Assembly: GCF_000717345.1 (NCBI RefSeq)
Contig: NZ_JNZA01000007.1
Span: 155,311-219,310, forward strand
DNA length: 64,000 nucleotides
Reading direction: 5' to 3'
Origin: Streptomyces lydicus
GTDB taxonomy: Bacteria > Actinomycetota > Actinomycetes > Streptomycetales > Streptomycetaceae
The number at the start of each line of letters is the position of its first letter. Position 1 is the first letter of the stretch. The notes beneath the pieces were generated by a model, which was not told where the DNA came from, did not search any database, and saw only the letters and a list, made by a program, of their open reading frames with translations. This document shows, in pieces, positions 45,904 to 54,390 of the stretch. A program made the position numbers and the translations under genes.

Positions 45904-48900
45904 ATGTCCGTGCACAGCCAGCCGGCCGCCCAGGCCACCTCATATGAAGCCGCCACCCCTGAGTTCCCGCGGCACGTCGTCACCGCCGTGATCGTCTCCC
46001 ATGACGGGGCCCGCTGGCTGCCGGACGCGCTCGCCGGGCTGCTCGGCCAGGAGCGCCCGGTGCAGAACGTCATCGGTGCCGACACCGGCAGCGCGGACAA
46101 CTCCGCCCAGCTCCTCGCCGAGGCGATCGGCGACCAGCGCGTGCTGCACCTCGCCCGCCGCTCCGGATTCGGCACCGCCGTCGACGAGGCCGTCCGCACC
46201 GCCCCCGCGCTCACCCCCGACGACCTGCCGTACCTGCGCCGCCCCAGCGGCTGGGACCCGGTCAGCCGCACCTGGCGCGACGAGGCGTACGACATGCCGG
46301 AGTTGCCGCACGGCGAACCGGTCCAGTGGCTGTGGCTGCTGCACGACGACTGCGCGCCCGAGCCGGACGCCCTCGCCGAGCTGCTCCGGGTCGCCGACGC
46401 CAGCCCCGCGACCGTCATCGTCGGCCCCAAGCTGCGCAGCTGGTACGACCGCCGGCAGCTGCTCGAAACCGGCGTCAGCATCGCCCGCAGCGGCCGCCGT
46501 TGGACCGGCCTGGACCGCCGCGAACAGGACCAGGGCCAGCACGACCAGGTGCGCCCGGTGCTGTCCGTCTCCACCGCCGGCATGCTCATCCGCCGCGACG
46601 TCTACGAGGAGTTGGGCGGCTTCGACCGCCGGCTGCCGCTGATGCGCGACGACGTCGACCTGTGCTGGCGCGCCCAGGCCGCCGGCCACCAGGTCCTGGT
46701 CGCCCCGGACGCCGTCCTCCGGCACGCCGAGGCCGCCGCCCGCGAGCGCCGCCCGATCGACTGCGTCGGCCGCTCGGTCGCCAACCCGCACCGCGTCGAC
46801 AAGGCCGGCGCCGTCTACACGCTGCTCACCAACACCCGCGGCCGGGTCCTGCCGTACGTCCTGCTGCGGCTGCTGCTCGGCACCTTCCTGCGGGTCATCG
46901 CCTACCTCGTCGGCAAGGTCCCCGGCCAGGCGCTGGACGAACTCGCCGGGCTCTTCGGCACCCTGCTGCGGCCCGGCAAGATCCTCGCCGCCCGCAAACG
47001 CAGAGGCAGGCCGGCGGTGGACCCCGGCGAACTGCGGCCGCTCTTCCCACCGCCCGGCGCGACCGTACGGGCCACCGTCGAGCAGATCGCCGGCAACCTC
47101 GCCGGCCGCGCCGCCCCCGACGTGGCCTCGGCCGGCCGGCACGGCGCCGTGGAGTCCGGGCCCGGCGGCGACGACGCCGACTTCCTGGAGATCGAGCAGT
47201 TCGCCCGGCTCAAGCGGATCGCCCGCAAGCCCGCACCGGTGCTCTTCCTCGTCCTGCTGCTGGTCTCGCTGATCGCCTGCCGCGGACTGCTCGGCGCGGG
47301 CGCCCTCACCGGCGGCGCGATGCTGCCCGCCCCCGGCAGCGTGTCCGACCTGTGGTCGGCGTACCTCGACAGCTGGCACGCGGTCGGCGTCGGCGACAGC
47401 GCCTCCGCGCCGCCCTACCTGGCGATCGTCGCCCTGGTGTCGAGCGTCTTCCTCGGCTCGACCGGCTTCACCGTCACCCTGCTGCTGGTCTGCTCGGTCC
47501 CGCTCGCCGGCCTCACCGCCTACTTCGCCTCCCGCCCGCTGGTCGCCTCCCGGCTGCTGCGGGCCTGGGCGAGCATCGCCTACGCCTTCCTGCCCGCGGC
47601 GGCCGGCGCGCTGGCCGGCGGTCGGCTGGGCACCGCGGTACTGGCGATCCTGCTGCCCCTGATGGCGCGCGCCGCGATCGCCGCGAGCGGGCTGCGGCTG
47701 CCCGCGGGCACCCGGCCCAGCTGGCGCGCCACCTGGGCGTACGCCCTGCTGATCACCTTCACCGCCGCCTTCACCCCGGTCGTCTGGCCGATGGCGCTGC
47801 TGCTGGGCCTCGGGCTGCTGGTGCTGCGGTTCCTGGGCTCCGCGTCCGGGGTCGGCGGCCGTGACCAGGCGATGGCGTACGTGCTGCGCTTCCTGGCCGT
47901 GACGCTCGCCCCGCTCCTGGTGCTCGCGCCCTGGTCGCTGTCGCTGCTGACCCACCCGTCCCGCTTCTTCCAGGAGGCCGGACTCGACTACGGCGCCGGC
48001 TCCGCCTCCGTGCTCGACCTCGTCGGCCTCAGCCCCGGCGGCCCCAAGGCCGCCGGCGGACTGCTGCTCTTCGGCATCGTGCTGGCCGCGCTCGCCGCGA
48101 CGCTGCGCGACGCCCGGCAGCTCGCGATCCGCGCCGCGTGGGCCGTCGCGCTCACCGGACTGCTCTTCGCGGCGCTCGGCAACGGCTCCGGCTGGACCGG
48201 CCCCGCGATGCTCGTCTACGGCCTGGCGCTGCTGTGCGCCGCGGCGATCGGCGCCGAGGGCATCCGCACCCGCATGGCCAGCCTCGGCTTCGGCTGGAAG
48301 CAGCCGGTCGCCGTGCTGATCGCGCTGGCGTCCCTGCTCGCCCCGCTCTACGCCGCCGTCAGCTGGATGATCACCGGCGCGGACGGCCCGCTGGAGCGCC
48401 GCAACCCCGAGCAGGTCCCGGCCTTCGTCGCAGAGGAGTCCGGCACCGCCGATCGGGCCCGCACCCTCGTCCTCGACGGCCGGCCCGGCCACGTCGACTA
48501 CTCCCTCGTCCGCGGCTCCGGCGCCCGCCTCGGCGACGCCGACCTGGCCGCCGAGGCGGGCGAGGACCGGCGGCTGAGCGGCATCGTCGCCCACCTCGTC
48601 GCCGGCTCCGGCGCCGACCAGACCAACCAGCTCGGCGGCTACGCGGTCCGCTACGTCCTGGTCAGGAACGGCGCGCCGCGCGAAATGGGCCGCGTCCTGG
48701 ACGCCACCCCGGGCCTGACCCGGCTCAGCCAGGAGGACGGCAGCGCCCTGTGGCGGGTCGACCGCCGCGTCTCGCGGGTCTCGATCACCGCCCCGCAGGC
48801 GCAGGACGGCACCACCGCCGGGGACGCCGCCGCGCCCGTCGCCGTGCCGTCCGGCCCCGTCGAGGCGCACACCAAGGTGCCCGCCGGCCCCGCCGGCCGG

Positions 48901-49680
48901 GTGCTGCGGCTCGCGGACGCCGCCGACGAGGGCTGGCAGGCCACTCTCGACGGCACCCCGCTCAAGCCGGTCACGGTCGACGGCTGGGCCCAGGGCTTCA
49001 CGCTCCCCTCCGACGGCGGCACCCTCGACCTCACCCACGAGAACCCCCTCGGCCACACCCTCTGGCTGTGGGCCCAGGGCCTGCTCGCCGTCGTCCTGGT
49101 GGTCCTCGCGCTGCCGGGCCGCCGCCGGGAGATCGACGACGACCTGCCCGAGGACACCGCCGCAGCCCAGGCCGCCGCGGCCACCGGCGACGGCCGCCGG
49201 GCCCGCCGGCTGCGCGCCCAGGCCGAGGCCGCGGGCACCCCCGAGGCGGCGGGCGCCGGCATCCCGGCGGCGCCCGACGGTGAGCTGCCGGACGCCCCGG
49301 ACGCCGACCCGACGGTGCAGGCGGTACCCGCCCAGGACCCCGCCGCGACGGGCGACCCGTACGCCGCGGTGCCCCAGCAGCAGACGTACGAGGACTGGCA
49401 GGCCGCCCAGCAGGCGCAGCCCTACGCCCCCGCCGACCCCTACCAGGCCGGCCAGTACGGGCAGCAGTACCCGCAGACGGACCCCTACGGGGCGCCGGCC
49501 GACCCGTACGCCGCCGACCCCTACCAGGCGGGCGCCTATGACCCGTACGGCTACGGCCGGCAGCAGTACGCGGACCCGGCGCAGCAGCCCCAGCAGCAGC
49601 CCTACGACGACGGCGCCCCGTATCCCGGGTACCCCGGCTCCTACCCCGAGCCGCGCCGTGACGGGAGCGACCAGCAGTGA
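45904..49680 (+). CDS. Giant membrane family 2 glycosyltransferase
   Basis: A 1258-residue protein. The cytoplasmic GT2 domain (about 22-290) begins TAVIVSHDGARWLPDALAG, with WLLHDDCAPEPDALAEL as the DxD region and GFDRRLPLMRDDVDLCWRA as the acceptor site. A link with one or two helices (about 305-335) follows. A multi-helix membrane domain covers about 435-830, then an extracellular beta-rich domain (about 840-1050), a last helix (about 1055-1075) and a disordered tail. The tail is rich in Tyr, Gln and Pro with DPYQAG/DPYG repeats. The stop overlaps the next start by 4 bases, so both proteins are made together. The acceptor is unknown; it likely builds or exports an envelope polymer. Confidence 0.9.
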   Translation: MSVHSQPAAQATSYEAATPEFPRHVVTAVIVSHDGARWLPDALAGLLGQERPVQNVIGADTGSADNSAQLLAEAIGDQRVLHLARRSGFGTAVDEAVRTAPALTPDDLPYLRRPSGWDPVSRTWRDEAYDMPELPHGEPVQWLWLLHDDCAPEPDALAELLRVADASPATVIVGPKLRSWYDRRQLLETGVSIARSGRRWTGLDRREQDQGQHDQVRPVLSVSTAGMLIRRDVYEELGGFDRRLPLMRDDVDLCWRAQAAGHQVLVAPDAVLRHAEAAARERRPIDCVGRSVANPHRVDKAGAVYTLLTNTRGRVLPYVLLRLLLGTFLRVIAYLVGKVPGQALDELAGLFGTLLRPGKILAARKRRGRPAVDPGELRPLFPPPGATVRATVEQIAGNLAGRAAPDVASAGRHGAVESGPGGDDADFLEIEQFARLKRIARKPAPVLFLVLLLVSLIACRGLLGAGALTGGAMLPAPGSVSDLWSAYLDSWHAVGVGDSASAPPYLAIVALVSSVFLGSTGFTVTLLLVCSVPLAGLTAYFASRPLVASRLLRAWASIAYAFLPAAAGALAGGRLGTAVLAILLPLMARAAIAASGLRLPAGTRPSWRATWAYALLITFTAAFTPVVWPMALLLGLGLLVLRFLGSASGVGGRDQAMAYVLRFLAVTLAPLLVLAPWSLSLLTHPSRFFQEAGLDYGAGSASVLDLVGLSPGGPKAAGGLLLFGIVLAALAATLRDARQLAIRAAWAVALTGLLFAALGNGSGWTGPAMLVYGLALLCAAAIGAEGIRTRMASLGFGWKQPVAVLIALASLLAPLYAAVSWMITGADGPLERRNPEQVPAFVAEESGTADRARTLVLDGRPGHVDYSLVRGSGARLGDADLAAEAGEDRRLSGIVAHLVAGSGADQTNQLGGYAVRYVLVRNGAPREMGRVLDATPGLTRLSQEDGSALWRVDRRVSRVSITAPQAQDGTTAGDAAAPVAVPSGPVEAHTKVPAGPAGRVLRLADAADEGWQATLDGTPLKPVTVDGWAQGFTLPSDGGTLDLTHENPLGHTLWLWAQGLLAVVLVVLALPGRRREIDDDLPEDTAAAQAAAATGDGRRARRLRAQAEAAGTPEAAGAGIPAAPDGELPDAPDADPTVQAVPAQDPAATGDPYAAVPQQQTYEDWQAAQQAQPYAPADPYQAGQYGQQYPQTDPYGAPADPYAADPYQAGAYDPYGYGRQQYADPAQQPQQQPYDDGAPYPGYPGSYPEPRRDGSDQQ

Positions 49681-51269
49681 AGCGCACCATGATGTCCCTG
49701 ATCGGCGTGGCCGTCGCGCTGGCCGCGGTCTCCGGCGTCGCCGCCGTCGCGGCCCCGGACGGCGGCACCGGGGAGAAGGCCGGCACCGGTACCCGGCTGC
49801 CCGTCCAGCGCTCCGCGCTGCTCTGCCCGGCCCCGACCTCCTCCGAGGTCGGCGAGACGGCCTACACCGCGTTCGCGCCCAAGGGCGCCGCGGCCGGCGC
49901 GGACACCAAGAAGGGCACCGCCCAGCTGCTGCCCGCCGGGACCGTCAAGGACGCCGGCGGCGACCAGGGCAAGGGAAAGAACGGCAAGGGGAGCAAGGGC
50001 GGCAAGGGGAAGACCGGCGGCGCGGACCCCGCGGGCAGCCAGGTCCTGCCGCCCCCCGACACCAAGCCCGTCGTCCCGCTGCGGCAGGCGGGCACGCCGG
50101 TCACCACGACCACCGACAGTCCCGACGCGCCCGCGCTGGTGGGCTCCGCGGACGGCACCCTCGCCCCCGGCTGGACCGTCCAGCAGACCACCGCCGTCGC
50201 GGCCGGCTCCGGGCGCGGACTCCTCGGCCTGGGCTGCACCGCGCCGGACACCACCTTCTGGTTCCCCGGCGTCAGCACCGCCACCGACCGGCAGGACTAC
50301 GTCCACCTCACCAACCCCGACCCGGTCCCGGCCGTCGTCGACCTCGAACTGCTCGGCAAGGACGGCTCGTTGGCCGGCTCCGCGGGCGAGGACATCACCG
50401 TCCCGCCGCACACCACCGTCCCCGTGCTGCTCTCCACCCTGACCACCGCCCCCACCACCAACGCCTCGCTGCACGTCGTCGCCCGCGAGGGCCGGGTCGG
50501 TGCCGCCGTCCAGGCGACCGACAGCAAGCTCGGCAGTGACTGGCTGCCGGCCGCCGCCGACCCGTCGCCCAGCGTGGTGCTGCCCGGCATCCCCAAGGAC
50601 GCCACCTCGGTCCGGCTGGTGGCGCTCGCGCCCGGGCAGGCCGACGCCGACCTGAAGGTGCAGCTGGCGACCCCGACCGGACTGATCACCCCGGCCGGCC
50701 TGGAGACCCTGCACCTCAAGAGCGGGATGACCACGGCGGTGGACCTGAAGGACGTCACCAAGGGCGAGGCCGGCTCGCTGGTGCTCACCCCGTCCGGCGG
50801 CGACGCCAAGGCCCCGGTCGCGGCCGCGCTGCGGGTGACCCGCGGCAAGGGCGACAAGCAGGAGATGGCCTTCATCCCCGCGACCCGCCCGGTCGAGAAG
50901 CGCGCCACCGCCGCCGACAACGGGGCCAAGGGCAGCACCCTGTCGCTGGTCGCCCCCGAGAAGGGCAAGGACGCCAAGGTGAAGGTCACCGCGTCGGCCG
51001 GCAGCGGCGGCGGCACGCCGGTCACCAAGACGTACACGGTCAAGGGCGGCACCACCCTCGACGTCGCCCCGCCCCGCCCGCAGGGCCTCAAGGGCAGCTA
51101 CGCGCTGACCGTGGAGCCCGAGCCCGGCAGCGGGCCCGTCTACGCGGCGCGGATGCTGGAGCGCCCCCAGGGCGGGGTGCCCGCCTTCACCGTCCAGACG
51201 CTGCCCGACGACCGGGGCTCGGTCGTCGTACCGACCGCCGGCCAGAAGCTGTCCGTCCTCACCGACTGA
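49677..51269 (+). CDS. Secreted DUF5719-type protein coupled to the giant glycosyltransferase
   Basis: A 530-residue exported protein. The N-terminal helix (about 5-25, MMSLIGVAVALAAVSGVAAVA) is a signal or anchor. A Gly/Lys-rich linker lies at about 90-120. Beta-rich repeats follow, beginning AGSGRGLLGLGCTAPDTTFWF with the conserved Cys and a WF motif that I associate with DUF5719. There are few cysteines and no enzyme motif. The 4-base overlap with the glycosyltransferase means fixed stoichiometry, and a partner or scaffold role is inference. Confidence 0.78.
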   Translation: MKRTMMSLIGVAVALAAVSGVAAVAAPDGGTGEKAGTGTRLPVQRSALLCPAPTSSEVGETAYTAFAPKGAAAGADTKKGTAQLLPAGTVKDAGGDQGKGKNGKGSKGGKGKTGGADPAGSQVLPPPDTKPVVPLRQAGTPVTTTTDSPDAPALVGSADGTLAPGWTVQQTTAVAAGSGRGLLGLGCTAPDTTFWFPGVSTATDRQDYVHLTNPDPVPAVVDLELLGKDGSLAGSAGEDITVPPHTTVPVLLSTLTTAPTTNASLHVVAREGRVGAAVQATDSKLGSDWLPAAADPSPSVVLPGIPKDATSVRLVALAPGQADADLKVQLATPTGLITPAGLETLHLKSGMTTAVDLKDVTKGEAGSLVLTPSGGDAKAPVAAALRVTRGKGDKQEMAFIPATRPVEKRATAADNGAKGSTLSLVAPEKGKDAKVKVTASAGSGGGTPVTKTYTVKGGTTLDVAPPRPQGLKGSYALTVEPEPGSGPVYAARMLERPQGGVPAFTVQTLPDDRGSVVVPTAGQKLSVLTD

Positions 51270-51287
51270 CCGTCCACCGGACCCGCG

Positions 51288-51318
51288 CCGGGCCCGTCCC
51301 GACCGGGCGGGCCCGGCG
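51288..51318. terminator. Bidirectional hairpin terminator
   Basis: A 10-bp stem (51288-51297 with 51309-51318), with extra pairing inside the 11-base loop, separates the convergent DUF5719 and metallopeptidase-family genes. Confidence 0.8.
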
Positions 51319-51320
51319 GC

Positions 51321-51779
51321 TCACTCCTGGCCGTAGCGCGGGTCCACCGACTCGGGGGCCAGCCCGAGCAGCTCGGCGACCTGCTCGACGACGACCTCGT
51401 GGACCAGCAGCGCGCGCTCGTCGCGGCTCTTCGTACGGATCTCCACGGGGCGGCGGTAGATCACGATCCGGTCGCGATGTCCGCCCGCCGCCGGCAGCAT
51501 CCGTCCCAGCGGAACGGTCTCCTCGTCGGCGACCGCCTCCGGCCCGCCGTCGGGGCCGAAACCGGGCACCTCCAGCACCAGGAAGTCGACCTGGGAGAGC
51601 TGCGGCCAGCGTCGCTCCAGGCGGTCCCGCGAGTCGTACACGAGATCCACGAAGGCGTCGGCGCGGGTCACCGACAGCGGCACCTGCGGCGGCGCGATCG
51701 GGCCGCGCATGCCGCGGCCGTGCCGGTCGCGGCGGCGGAGCCGCGGCTCCGCGGGTCGGGGAGGTACGGGGCTGTCCAT
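51321..51779 (-). CDS. Metallopeptidase-family protein with degenerate zinc motif
   Basis: A 152-residue protein of the small zincin-like family (COG3824 type). The region PLGRMLPAA and RIVIYRRPVEIRTKS precedes the motif LLVHEVVVEQVAELLGL. The normal zinc-binding HExxH reads HEVVV here, so the second His is missing and activity as a protease is doubtful; the C-terminal VDPRY is retained. ATG 51779 lies 8 bases after a TACGCT hexamer, the leaderless pattern, while ATG 51785 would add two residues. It is convergent with the DUF5719 gene. Confidence 0.8.
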   Translation of the reverse strand: MDSPVPPRPAEPRLRRRDRHGRGMRGPIAPPQVPLSVTRADAFVDLVYDSRDRLERRWPQLSQVDFLVLEVPGFGPDGGPEAVADEETVPLGRMLPAAGGHRDRIVIYRRPVEIRTKSRDERALLVHEVVVEQVAELLGLAPESVDPRYGQE

Positions 51780-52097
51780 CACCATCGAGCGTAGCCGTCG
51801 GGGCCCGCCGGGCACCGCAGAGCGCGGCAAGACGCACCATGTCGCCGGCTGACCGTACGAGTCCGGACCGATGTCGTTTCCGCTCTGCCGACGATCGGGA
51901 ATCATGTCCGGATTGACTGGAAGTGCCACAACCTGTGACGGGTTTCCGTGCCGCACGTCGTCCGCCCCGGCGTGTCCCGGCCAGGTCCCCCCGAGCGGGT
52001 GCAGGTCAGACGCATCGGACGAAGTGGGACGACACGGTTGGGTGAGCCGGGGGAGAGTCGTCGCGGCCCGCTCAAGAGTGCGGTACCGTCCAACGTC

Positions 52098-52481
52098 GTG
52101 AGCCCTGTACGTCGCTGTTCGCGCACTGCGTGCGGCCGCCCCGCCGTCGCAACGCTGACGTACGTCTATGCGGATTCGACCGCCGTGCTCGGACCGCTCG
52201 CCACCTACGCCGAACCGCACTGCTACGACCTGTGCGCCGAGCACTCCGAGCGGCTGACCGCCCCCCGCGGCTGGGAAGTCGTCCGCCTCGCCATCGACCC
52301 CGGCCCGGCCCGCCCCAGCGGCGACGACCTCGAAGCCCTGGCGAACGCCGTCCGCGAGGCCGCCCGCCCCCAGGAGCGCGCCGCCGGCGACGGCTCGTCG
52401 CCGCACGGCGACCGCGACCCGCACCCCATGGAGGTCGCCCGCCGCGGCCACCTGCGGGTCCTGCGCTCACCCGACTCCTGA
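52098..52481 (+). CDS. DUF3499 family protein
   Basis: A 127-residue conserved actinobacterial protein of unknown function. It begins VSPVRRCSRTACGRPAVATL, continues TYVYADSTAVLGPLA and then EPHCYDLCAEHSERLTAPRGW. Four cysteines in two CxxxxC/CxxxC pairs suggest a small zinc ribbon. GTG 52098 follows TACCGT by 8 bases, so it is probably leaderless; the longer open frame is not conserved. It precedes manB on the same strand in a conserved neighbourhood. Confidence 0.82.
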   Translation: MSPVRRCSRTACGRPAVATLTYVYADSTAVLGPLATYAEPHCYDLCAEHSERLTAPRGWEVVRLAIDPGPARPSGDDLEALANAVREAARPQERAAGDGSSPHGDRDPHPMEVARRGHLRVLRSPDS

Positions 52482-52595
52482 CCGGCCGTCCGGCGAACGC
52501 ACCGGCGCGCAGCGAAAGCTGAGGACGTGACAGGTGCGCAGCGCGGCGAACGGTAAGTTGGGGAGGTCCGAACACACCCCCAGGAGGACTGGCTC

Positions 52596-53954
52596 GTGAC
52601 CGACCTGTCGCAGATCGTCAAGGCGTACGACGTACGCGGTGTCGTCCCCGACCAGTGGGACGAATCGCTCGCGGAGCTGTTCGGCGCCGCCTTCGTCGAG
52701 GTCACCGGCGCGGACGCCATCGTGACCGGGCACGACATGCGGCCCTCCTCGCCCGGCCTGTCCGGGGCCTTCGCCCGCGGCGCGGCCGCCCGCGGCGCGG
52801 ACGTCACCGAGATCGGGCTGTGCTCCACCGACGAGCTGTACTACGCCAGCGGCGCGCTCGGCATGCCCGGCGCGATGTTCACCGCCTCGCACAACCCCGC
52901 CCAGTACAACGGCATCAAGATGTGCCGGGCCGGCGCCGCCCCGGTCGGCCAGGACTCCGGCCTCGCCGACATCCGCGCCCTGGTCGAGCGCTGGTCCGAC
53001 GAGGGCGCCCCCGAGCCCGCCGAGAAGCCGGGCGCCGTCACCCGGCGCGACGTCCTCGGCGACTACGCCGCCTACCTGCGCAGCCTCGTGGACCTCGGCG
53101 CCATCCGCCCGCTGAAGGTCGCGGTGGACGCGGGCAACGGCATGGGCGGCCACACCGTACCGACCGTCTTCGAGGGCCTCCCCCTCGAACTCGACGCCCT
53201 GTACTTCGAGTTGGACGGCTCGTTCCCCAACCACGAGGCCAACCCGCTCGACCCCGCGAACCTCGTGGACCTCCAGGCCCGGGTCCGCGAGATCGGCGCC
53301 GACATCGGCCTCGCCTTCGACGGCGACGCCGACCGCTGCTTCGTCATCGACGAGAACGGCGACCCGGTGTCCCCGTCCGCGATCACCGCCCTGGTCGCCG
53401 CCCGGGAACTGGAGAAGCACCCCGGCGGAACGATCATCCACAACTGCATCACCTCGTGGTCCGTCCCCGAGGTCGTCCGCGAGCACGGCGGCACGCCCGT
53501 CCGCACCCGCGTCGGCCACTCCTTCATCAAGGCCGAGATGGCCGCCACCGGCGCGATCTTCGGCGGCGAGCACTCCGCGCACTACTACTTCCGCGACTTC
53601 TGGAACGCCGACACCGGCATGCTCGCCGCGCTGCACGTCCTGGCCGCCCTCGGCAGCCAGGACCGCCCGCTGTCCCAGCTGGTCGCCGAGTACGACCGCT
53701 ACGCCGCCTCCGGCGAGATCAACAGCACCGTCGACGACCAGGCCGGCCGCCTCGCCGCCGTCCGGACCGCCTACGAGGGCCGCCCCGGCATCACCCTCGA
53801 CGAGCTGGACGGCCTGACCATCAGCGCCGACGACTGGTGGTTCAACGTCCGCCCCTCGAACACCGAGCCGCTGATCCGCCTGAACGTCGAGGCCCGCGAC
53901 CGCGAGACCGTCGAACGGGTCCGCGACGAGGTCCTGGCGATCATCCGCGGCTGA
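52596..53954 (+). CDS. manB: Phosphomannomutase / phosphoglucomutase
   Basis: Interconverts mannose-6-phosphate and mannose-1-phosphate (and possibly the glucose pair); 452 residues. The phosphoserine loop is MFTASHNPAQYNG (S98), and the metal loop is AFDGDADRC (D242, D244, D246). The sugar-binding EHSAHY and phosphate-binding RPSNTEPLIRLN complete the four alpha-phosphohexomutase domains. GTG 52596 follows a strong AGGAGG box. It heads a run with the Trm112-like, SIS isomerase and manA genes, and supplies GDP-mannose precursors for glycoprotein and lipid mannosylation. Confidence 0.95.
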   Translation: MTDLSQIVKAYDVRGVVPDQWDESLAELFGAAFVEVTGADAIVTGHDMRPSSPGLSGAFARGAAARGADVTEIGLCSTDELYYASGALGMPGAMFTASHNPAQYNGIKMCRAGAAPVGQDSGLADIRALVERWSDEGAPEPAEKPGAVTRRDVLGDYAAYLRSLVDLGAIRPLKVAVDAGNGMGGHTVPTVFEGLPLELDALYFELDGSFPNHEANPLDPANLVDLQARVREIGADIGLAFDGDADRCFVIDENGDPVSPSAITALVAARELEKHPGGTIIHNCITSWSVPEVVREHGGTPVRTRVGHSFIKAEMAATGAIFGGEHSAHYYFRDFWNADTGMLAALHVLAALGSQDRPLSQLVAEYDRYAASGEINSTVDDQAGRLAAVRTAYEGRPGITLDELDGLTISADDWWFNVRPSNTEPLIRLNVEARDRETVERVRDEVLAIIRG

Positions 53955-54096
53955 CCCCGCCTCCCGCCCGCCACCGGCCGGCCCGGTGGCGGGCACCCCG
54001 GCAACGCCACCGCCCCGTCTCCCCGTCGAGCAGGCCCCCGTACGCCCACCGGCGGTACGCTGGCCACGCCGCAACCACCCCGAAGGAGCCCCGTCC

Positions 54097-54312
54097 ATGC
54101 CGGTCGAAGCCAGCCTGATCCAGATCCTCGCCTGCCCGGCGTGCCACGCCCCGCTGGAGGACCGGACCGACGCGGACCCCGCGGAACTCCTCTGCACCTC
54201 CGGCGACTGCGGCCTCGCCTACCCCGTCCGTGACGGCATCCCCGTGCTCCTGGTCGACGAAGCACTCCCCCGTAGCCCGAAAGGCACGGGTGGTACCCCC
54301 AGCCCCGCCTGA
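54097..54312 (+). CDS. Trm112 family small zinc protein
   Basis: A 71-residue zinc ribbon with LACPACHAPLEDR (C13, C16) and LLCTSGDCGLAYPVRDGIPVLL (C33, C38). The second pair is split as CxxxxC, as in YcaR/Trm112-like proteins that act as methyltransferase or enzyme partners. Oddity: the C-terminal codons after DEA are supplied by a short palindromic repeat (54265-54301), which extends the protein with LPRSPKGTGGTP. ATG 54097 has GAAGGAG upstream. It lies between manB and the isomerase gene. Confidence 0.88.
   Translation: MPVEASLIQILACPACHAPLEDRTDADPAELLCTSGDCGLAYPVRDGIPVLLVDEALPRSPKGTGGTPSPA
54265..54301. repeat. Second copy of the short palindromic repeat, in the Trm112-like gene
   Basis: CTCCCCC (54265-54271), a 21-base pairable centre (GCCCG/CGGGT-like) and GTACCCCCA (54293-54301). 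The boundaries match the copy at 22854-22884 although the middle differs, as in a variable-centre dispersed element. It ends 8 bases before the stop codon region. Confidence 0.55.
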
Positions 54313-54390
54313 CCCGGGCAGCGCCGGGGCCCGCCCCGGCACCGCCCGGCGTACCCCCGCCCGTACCGGCGATCGGAGGCCGCGCCCACC

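Noticed and set aside
45940..49056. A 1038-codon open frame opposite the giant glycosyltransferase
   Set aside because: Antisense by-product of codon bias; no start context or motifs, while the plus-strand frame has an unmistakable GT2 domain.
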